This document shows positions 7,501 through 9,763 of a stretch of DNA of 9,763 nucleotides, piece after piece. The translations under genes and the position numbers were made by a program. Under the pieces are notes generated by a model. The model saw nothing but the letters and a program-made list of their open reading frames with translations. It made no database searches and was not told the origin of the DNA. The first letter of the stretch is position 1. The number at the start of each line of letters is the position of its first letter. This DNA comes from Candidatus Falkowiibacteriota bacterium (GTDB lineage Bacteria > Patescibacteria > ABY1 > BM507 > UBA12075): contig DAOVXE010000015.1 in assembly GCA_030636285.1 (NCBI GenBank), forward strand, positions 1-9,763. The letters run 5' to 3'.

Positions 7501-7632
7501 ATACGCGATCCGCTGAGTAATAACCGTGGTCTTGCCGGTACCAGCTCCAGCAACAATCAGCAAGGGACCATCCTGATGCGTAACTGCAGCTAACTGTTCT
7601 TTATTTAAATTTTTCATTAGATCGTGATTCAT
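4540..7632 (-). CDS. UvrD/PcrA-type helicase fused to a PD-(D/E)XK Fe-S nuclease
   Basis: A 1030-residue SF1A helicase. Motifs: Walker A AGAGTGKT (28-35), motif II LLDEFQDT (246-253), motif III VVVGDDDQSVYKFRG (272-286), motif IV NYR (310-312), motif V VMTVHAAKGLEF (635-646) and motif VI YVAITRAKEEL (694-704). After a linker, a Cas4/AddB-type nuclease begins near 773. It has C784, GKIDRID (910-916), IVDYKTG (925-931), QLLIYQ (946-951) and a C-terminal C1016/C1019/C1025 cluster. C784 plus these three would ligate a 4Fe-4S cluster. It probably unwinds and resects DNA ends in recombinational repair. Three repeat-derived in-frame insertions are visible: about 339-348, 393-420 and 738-764. Without them the protein would be about 965 residues. 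The start aligns with other UvrD N-termini; M6 is an alternative. Confidence 0.92.
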   Translation of the reverse strand: MNHDLMKNLNKEQLAAVTHQDGPLLIVAGAGTGKTTVITQRIAYLIEQGKAKSDEILALTFTEKAAGEMEERVDRLLPMGYLDLWISTFHSFGERIIKTHGLDIGLPAGAKLLNEFEQWALIKNNLDKFDLDYYKPMGNPTKFINALLKHFSRLKDEDISPARYLEYSEELQQNLDSKLSGADNKEIATQEINRINEVANAFHIYNQLLLDNEAMDFGDLINYTLKLFRERPAILDKYRKQFKYILLDEFQDTNWAQYELIKLLAQLRNNLVVVGDDDQSVYKFRGASVSNILQFKKDFVSAKEIILIKNYRNKQNILDLAYDFIQLNNPNRLEYALNRQQTADDRRQKINVLSKKLMAQNKGKGVIEVIKGSDWHDEIKKVIERIADIKISCHSERSEESREKTTGSSRRRFAPPQDDSANISWSDFGILTRANEPAKEICSFLEVSGLPYQYLASRGLYAKGVIMDVVAYLKLLDNYHESAAVYRVLNLPVFNFTYRELVNFNYFARKKCWSLFEVLRSFPNVGPELKKKIDLVLRLINKHTALAREKNVGEIILAFVNDSGYLKYLMRDKGQKAQESINLLNQFLSRVKKFEAASDDKSVKAFLSEFNMELEAGDQGTMPTDTDSGPDAIRVMTVHAAKGLEFKYVFLLGMVDKRFPTIERKEPILIPDALVKEELPTGNIHLEEERRLFYVAITRAKEELYFSWASDYGGLRKKKPSRFLIESKLISIKAADNTVILSEAKNPVDTVTRSFVAKAPQDDSKIHRVPSYFSHTQLTAYKNCPYQYYFAHILRVPTRGKYVFSFGQAMHLTMQKLFELIKERRSYQQDNLFGKQKRKEAKIKLEEVLEIYKNSWIDDWYDDKSSKEDYQKKGKEIIKKYYEKYNDNWPDAISLEQGVNLKIQGYRIFGKIDRIDDCGQDSIQIVDYKTGAPKKQDKISADDKEQLLIYQMAVGQAMDKKIHNMQFYYLNDNSEVNFVGTGKELADMEEKIIERIHGIEESARTGEFIPKPGILCKYCDFKDICEYRKT
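5341..5421. repeat. palindromic element, copy 2 (inside the helicase gene)
   Basis: The same element as copy 1, here with two extra complementary bases at each end (ACTGTCAT ... ATGACAGT), 81 bp in all. It is exactly 27 codons of the helicase, residues 738-764 (beginning TVILSEAKNPVDT, ending APQDDS). It falls in the linker between helicase motif VI and the nuclease domain. That is the least constrained site of the protein, and the frame stays open. Confidence 0.9.
6375..6456. repeat. palindromic element, copy 3 (inside the helicase gene)
   Basis: An 82-bp relative with the same ends (TGTCATCCTGAG and CTCAGAATGACA) but a diverged middle. Internal arms GAGCGAAG (6390-6397) and CTTCGCTC (6435-6442) extend the hairpin. 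It encodes helicase residues 393-420 (CHSERSEESR ... PPQDDS), just before the 2A strand with GILTRAN. Its first codons are in a different frame from copy 2, yet both end PQDDS and neither contains a stop. Confidence 0.88.
6589..6622. repeat. heptanucleotide tandem repeat inside the helicase gene
   Basis: About 4.8 copies of a 7-bp unit: CTGTCGT, CTGTCGT, CTGCTGT, CTGTTGT, then CTGTTT. On the coding strand this gives the low-complexity stretch RQQTADDRRQ (339-348), between the NPNRLEYALN motif and the next conserved block of the helicase. It reads as a repeat-derived insertion. Confidence 0.75.
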
Positions 7633-7651
7633 AATCTTATTTAGCGCCGGT

Positions 7652-7768
7652 TTACCCCGATAATGAGCGTAGCGAATGTATCGGGGCCACTATTAAAAGC
7701 GGGCCGTCCTTATGTTGAACCGCCTTTAACTGCTCGGGGTTTAAATTTTCTAATAAATTATCCGGCAT
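7652..7768 (-). pseudogene. remnant N-terminus of a second UvrD-type helicase
   Basis: An ATG at 7768 opens a 38-codon frame ending TAA at 7652. Its first 28 residues (MPDNLLENLNPEQLKAV..., then HKDGPLLIVA) align from Met1 with the full helicase (MNHDLMKNLNKEQLAAV...), 19 of 28 identical. Homology stops immediately before the Walker A motif; the remaining codons are a 32-bp palindrome. Only about seven of 28 codons are identical between the two, so this is an old paralogue, not a recent tandem duplication. The ATG directly follows the TAA of the preceding membrane-protein gene (TAAATG), as expected of an intact operon gene before truncation. The helicase proper starts 19 bp beyond the TAA, in another frame. 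A translated leader peptide is an alternative but less likely. Confidence 0.75.
7655..7686. repeat. 32-bp palindrome at the breakpoint of the UvrD remnant
   Basis: CCCCGATA (7655-7662) and TATCGGGG (7679-7686) form a perfect 8-bp stem around a 16-nt centre rich in AGCG. The element differs from the 77-82 bp family but is likewise a GC-rich palindrome in AT-rich DNA. It begins exactly where homology to UvrD ends, marking a junction. It lies 22 bp upstream of the helicase ATG and could fold in the mRNA near the start. Confidence 0.75.
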
Positions 7769-8368
7769 TTATTTTTCATAATTCAATATCGCCTTAAGCA
7801 CTTTTGAGTCATCATTAAGCGGCTCCATAAATACCACTTGCGCGCGGACTATGCTTAACGTGCCCGAAGGGCCATGCGTTTCTTTACCGCGCTTTACCAG
7901 CCGTAAATTACCCGAGTCCGGCGGGCTTGAGTCTTCGGAGTTTAATTGATCATAATTATAGTAAGCACTGTTAATAATTACCGGATCAGCCGCGGTGTCG
8001 CTTATCAGACCGTAATAAATTTCATCGTTCATCAGCTTGACCATATACCACTCGGGCTCCAAATCGTGTTTGTCTTTGTTATTATCCAAAGGAAAAAATA
8101 AAAAATAAAAAACCGCTGCTGCTGAAAAAATTATCAAAATTATGAATAATCGTTTGTACACTGATTCATTAACCAGCCTGATATTCATTCGTTCAAATTG
8201 CTTCAGCTCCGGCTTGGGCTTAATATTCAATTTATCCGCCTGATAAACTTCATCAATTGCTTCAGCCCGGCTTGGCCTTTGCTTTTTGACAATTTTCTTC
8301 TTAATAGGCCTTTCTTCCGACTTTTCAGCCACATCCCTTAAATTTACGGTTTGTTGAAAATTATTCAT
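7769..8368 (-). CDS. one-span membrane protein with conserved HGP-type C-terminal domain
   Basis: A 199-residue protein. A basic cytoplasmic N-terminus (1-72, runs of Lys/Arg) is followed by one transmembrane segment (about 73-93). The C-terminal domain (about 105-195) is probably extracytoplasmic. The C-domain pattern (WYMVKLMNDEIYYG, then LRLVKRGKETHGPSG, then VVFMEPLNDDSKV) resembles an uncharacterised family I associate with Patescibacteria; this is recalled similarity, not a search result. Function is unknown. The gene begins 5 bp after the TSP3 protein gene, and its stop abuts the ATG of the truncated UvrD remnant, so the three form one operon. No Shine-Dalgarno is seen. Confidence 0.8.
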   Translation of the reverse strand: MNNFQQTVNLRDVAEKSEERPIKKKIVKKQRPSRAEAIDEVYQADKLNIKPKPELKQFERMNIRLVNESVYKRLFIILIIFSAAAVFYFLFFPLDNNKDKHDLEPEWYMVKLMNDEIYYGLISDTAADPVIINSAYYNYDQLNSEDSSPPDSGNLRLVKRGKETHGPSGTLSIVRAQVVFMEPLNDDSKVLKAILNYEK

Positions 8369-8373
8369 AAAAT

Positions 8374-9315
8374 TTAATTTGTCGTTGTACTAACAACTTC
8401 GCTAATATCTACAATAATCACATTTGGATCCGTGGAGGTGCTAATATCTTCCACAATATCATCACTACCCGTAGCGCTGCTGTTTGTATTGTCATCTGTA
8501 GAAGTAGCTGTCTCCTCTGAGCTGGTAGCATCATCATCTTCCACCGGCGTTAAGGTAAAATACAAATCACACGCATCGCCAAGTCCGTCGTTATCTTTGT
8601 CTTTCTGCTCGGGATTATGGTCATCCGGACAATTATCCAAAAGCCCGAACACATCGTCGCGGTCCGGATCGTTCGCGCGGATATAATCATTATATATATC
8701 AGTAAGATCATCGGCAGGGCTTGATTGATCAACTTTGCTTGTTAAAATGCTTAATGGCGCGCTGGGGCTGGGGATTTCCCGTATTTTAACTGGCTCATAG
8801 CCATCAAAAACCCGGCCGAGCGTATCAAGGGTCGCGCCGATCAATCCGCTGTACTCGCTTACTTCCACCCGGACGCTTTTTCCCCCCAGTTCATTGGCTC
8901 GCGTCTGCTCTTCTTTTAATTTATTAACACGCTGCTCATATTCTTCTTGCAATTCTTCAGCTAAATAAACGCCCAGATCTTTTTTTATTCCCTTGGATAC
9001 TTTACGAACTTTTTCATTCAAACTGTACTCCCAGGTGTCATCTGTTTTCACCAAATCCAAATAAGTGTAAGTAACAAAATAATATTTATCATCTTGCGTA
9101 ATTTTTTCAATCTTAAAATCCATATCAAAATTATCCAAATCAGCTTTCAATAATAAAATATTGTCCACGCCACCTCTCGCAAGTTGTTTTTCACCGATAA
9201 ATTCTTGTCCGGCTTCGGTTTGCGCCCATGCGCCGGAACCAACAATAAAAATAACCGCTAATATCAGCACTGCGAAATTATTATATTTTATAAAATTTAT
9301 GGCTTTTTTAAACAT
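8374..9315 (-). CDS. secreted protein with a thrombospondin type 3 calcium-binding repeat
   Basis: A 313-residue exported protein. The hydrophobic segment at about 13-28 ends in GSGAWA before QTEA, a good signal peptidase I site (after A31). Residues 35-190 are an unrecognised domain with a charged helical part (about 100-145). Residues 216-250 form a TSP3-like stretch of Asp/Asn-rich loops (DPDRDD, DNCPDDHNPEQ, DKDNDGLGDACD), with C229 and C249 able to form a disulfide. This motif binds calcium and usually serves as a rigid spacer in surface proteins. The last 60 residues are low-complexity Ser/Thr/Asp/Glu. A cell-surface role is likely; the partner is unknown. It has a strong near-leaderless promoter and leads the operon that continues to the helicase. 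Confidence 0.82.
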   Translation of the reverse strand: MFKKAINFIKYNNFAVLILAVIFIVGSGAWAQTEAGQEFIGEKQLARGGVDNILLLKADLDNFDMDFKIEKITQDDKYYFVTYTYLDLVKTDDTWEYSLNEKVRKVSKGIKKDLGVYLAEELQEEYEQRVNKLKEEQTRANELGGKSVRVEVSEYSGLIGATLDTLGRVFDGYEPVKIREIPSPSAPLSILTSKVDQSSPADDLTDIYNDYIRANDPDRDDVFGLLDNCPDDHNPEQKDKDNDGLGDACDLYFTLTPVEDDDATSSEETATSTDDNTNSSATGSDDIVEDISTSTDPNVIIVDISEVVSTTTN

Positions 9316-9325
9316 ATTATTATTG

Positions 9326-9354
9326 ATTATAACAGTTTGATATTTTAACTACAA
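9326..9354 (-). promoter_or_regulatory. extended -10 promoter of the TSP3 operon
   Basis: On the minus strand TTGTAG (9349-9354) is followed, after exactly 17 bp, by TATAAT (9326-9331) with an upstream TGT (9332-9334). The nine bases TGTTATAAT are identical to those before the M23 gene. The start site would fall near 9319, only about 4-5 nt before the ATG at 9315, so the mRNA should be nearly leaderless. Confidence 0.75.
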
Positions 9355-9357
9355 GAA

Positions 9358-9376
9358 TTTTTCGTCCACCGAAAAA
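9358..9376 (-). terminator. possible terminator hairpin after the LamG gene
   Basis: TTTTTCG (9358-9364) and CGAAAAA (9370-9376) form a 7-bp stem with a 5-nt loop. It lies between the LamG stop and the next promoter, 3 bp upstream of its -35, where a terminator is expected. The stem has only two G:C pairs and no clean U-tract follows, so the call is weak. Confidence 0.35.
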
Positions 9377-9391
9377 GTACCATCTTCCTCG

Positions 9392-9427
9392 CTTGCCACG
9401 CCGACTGAAGGCGGACTTGCCACGCCG
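9392..9427. repeat. 24-bp-period direct repeat CTTGCCACGCCG
   Basis: The 12-mer CTTGCCACGCCG occurs at 9392-9403 and 9416-9427, separated by ACTGAAGGCGGA, which itself can pair partly with the flanking CCGCC/GGCG. It abuts the LamG stop codon. It is conspicuously GC-rich and looks like a dispersed repeat unit present 1.5 times. Confidence 0.6.
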
Positions 9428-9763
9428 CTAATCAACCTGAAAACGGCGGGTTCCGATCCGATAAAGCTGTCCAATTTCATCCGCTGAAAGCGCGCGGTTG
9501 TAGACGCGGACTTCGTCGATGAGACCGTTGAAATTATAACTTAAATCATCCTGATGTCTACCTATATAAAAATGCTCTATATCATTTGCAGAAATATTTC
9601 CCGTAGCAGAATCATCATCATTTTCTTCGGTTCCATCTACAAAAATTTTTTGCACAGACCCATTATATGTACCTACAATGAAATGCCAGTTGGCATCATC
9701 TATGTCACTAGTGCCTTCTAATACATAATTAGTTGAATTATTACCAAACACAAAATTTGCATG
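9428..9763 (-). CDS. LamG/concanavalin-like domain protein, C-terminal part only
   Basis: The frame is open to the right edge of the window (reading HANFVFGNN... inward), so only the last 111 residues are present. The GTG at 9751 is probably internal, not the start. The sequence has the LamG (concanavalin A-like jelly-roll) signature: WHFIVGTYNGS, then KIFVDGTEE, then HFYIGRHQDD, ending FNGLIDEVRVYNRALSADEIGQLY. Such domains bind carbohydrate or protein ligands and are usually C-terminal modules of large secreted or surface proteins, often pseudopilin-like or adhesin-like in Patescibacteria. Only the domain can be named. It is followed by the direct repeat and a weak hairpin. Confidence 0.85.
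   Translation of the reverse strand, partial: HANFVFGNNSTNYVLEGTSDIDDANWHFIVGTYNGSVQKIFVDGTEENDDDSATGNISANDIEHFYIGRHQDDLSYNFNGLIDEVRVYNRALSADEIGQLYRIGTRRFQVD

Noticed and set aside
7652..7768. Recent tandem duplication of the helicase 5' end
   Set aside because: Only about a quarter of codons are identical despite strong protein similarity, so the copies are too diverged for a recent event.
8432..8732. Antisense and alternate frames over the TSP3 and Ser/Thr/Asp-rich region
   Set aside because: They are low-complexity mirrors of the real gene, with no independent evidence.
1..9763. Recoding of TGA as glycine, as in some CPR lineages
   Set aside because: TGA serves as the stop of the 141-residue and 52-residue genes, and the conserved genes read through with no in-frame TGA.

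Overview
The window looks like a chromosomal stretch from a Candidate Phyla Radiation (Patescibacteria) bacterium, most likely a Parcubacteria-type lineage. I infer this from the AT-rich genes, the general lack of Shine-Dalgarno sequences, a UvrD-type helicase fused to a Cas4/AddB-like nuclease, a coiled-coil M23 peptidase, a small membrane protein of a type I associate with this group, and secreted thrombospondin-type-3 and LamG proteins. The standard code (TGA as stop) fits every gene, which argues against the Gracilibacteria/Absconditabacteria. No plasmid, phage or CRISPR genes are visible.

Layout. At the left, a ZIP-family metal transporter (minus strand) is divergent from a plus-strand cluster. 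That cluster holds a membrane-anchored coiled-coil M23 peptidase, an unrecognised charged helical protein with regularly spaced cysteines, and a small HExxH (SprT-like) protein; the last two overlap by ATGA. These converge on a minus-strand XerC/D-like tyrosine recombinase, which has a near-consensus sigma-70 promoter overlapped by a perfect 12-bp dyad. Upstream of it lies a 52-residue membrane protein that is easy to miss. The centre is a 1030-residue UvrD helicase/PD-(D/E)XK nuclease. To its right is a minus-strand operon of a secreted TSP3 protein, then a one-span membrane protein, then a 38-codon remnant of a second UvrD N-terminus, then the full helicase. The right edge cuts a LamG-domain protein.

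The most interesting feature is the load of short repeats and their relation to coding sequence. A 77-82 bp palindromic element occurs three times in the same orientation. One copy is intergenic. Two lie inside the helicase gene, in frame, encoding about 27-28 extra residues each without stops. One of these sits in the linker between helicase and nuclease, the other in a 2A-domain loop. A heptanucleotide tandem repeat adds a further roughly 10 residues to the same gene. A different 32-bp palindrome sits exactly where the UvrD remnant loses homology, just before its Walker A motif. The helicase locus therefore records at least four repeat-associated events, resembling the protein-invading palindromic elements known in Rickettsia.

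I see no clearly new multi-gene system. The best candidates for follow-up are the protein-invading palindromes, the truncated UvrD paralogue, the xer promoter dyad, the small membrane ORF and the cysteine-patterned/SprT-like coupled pair.
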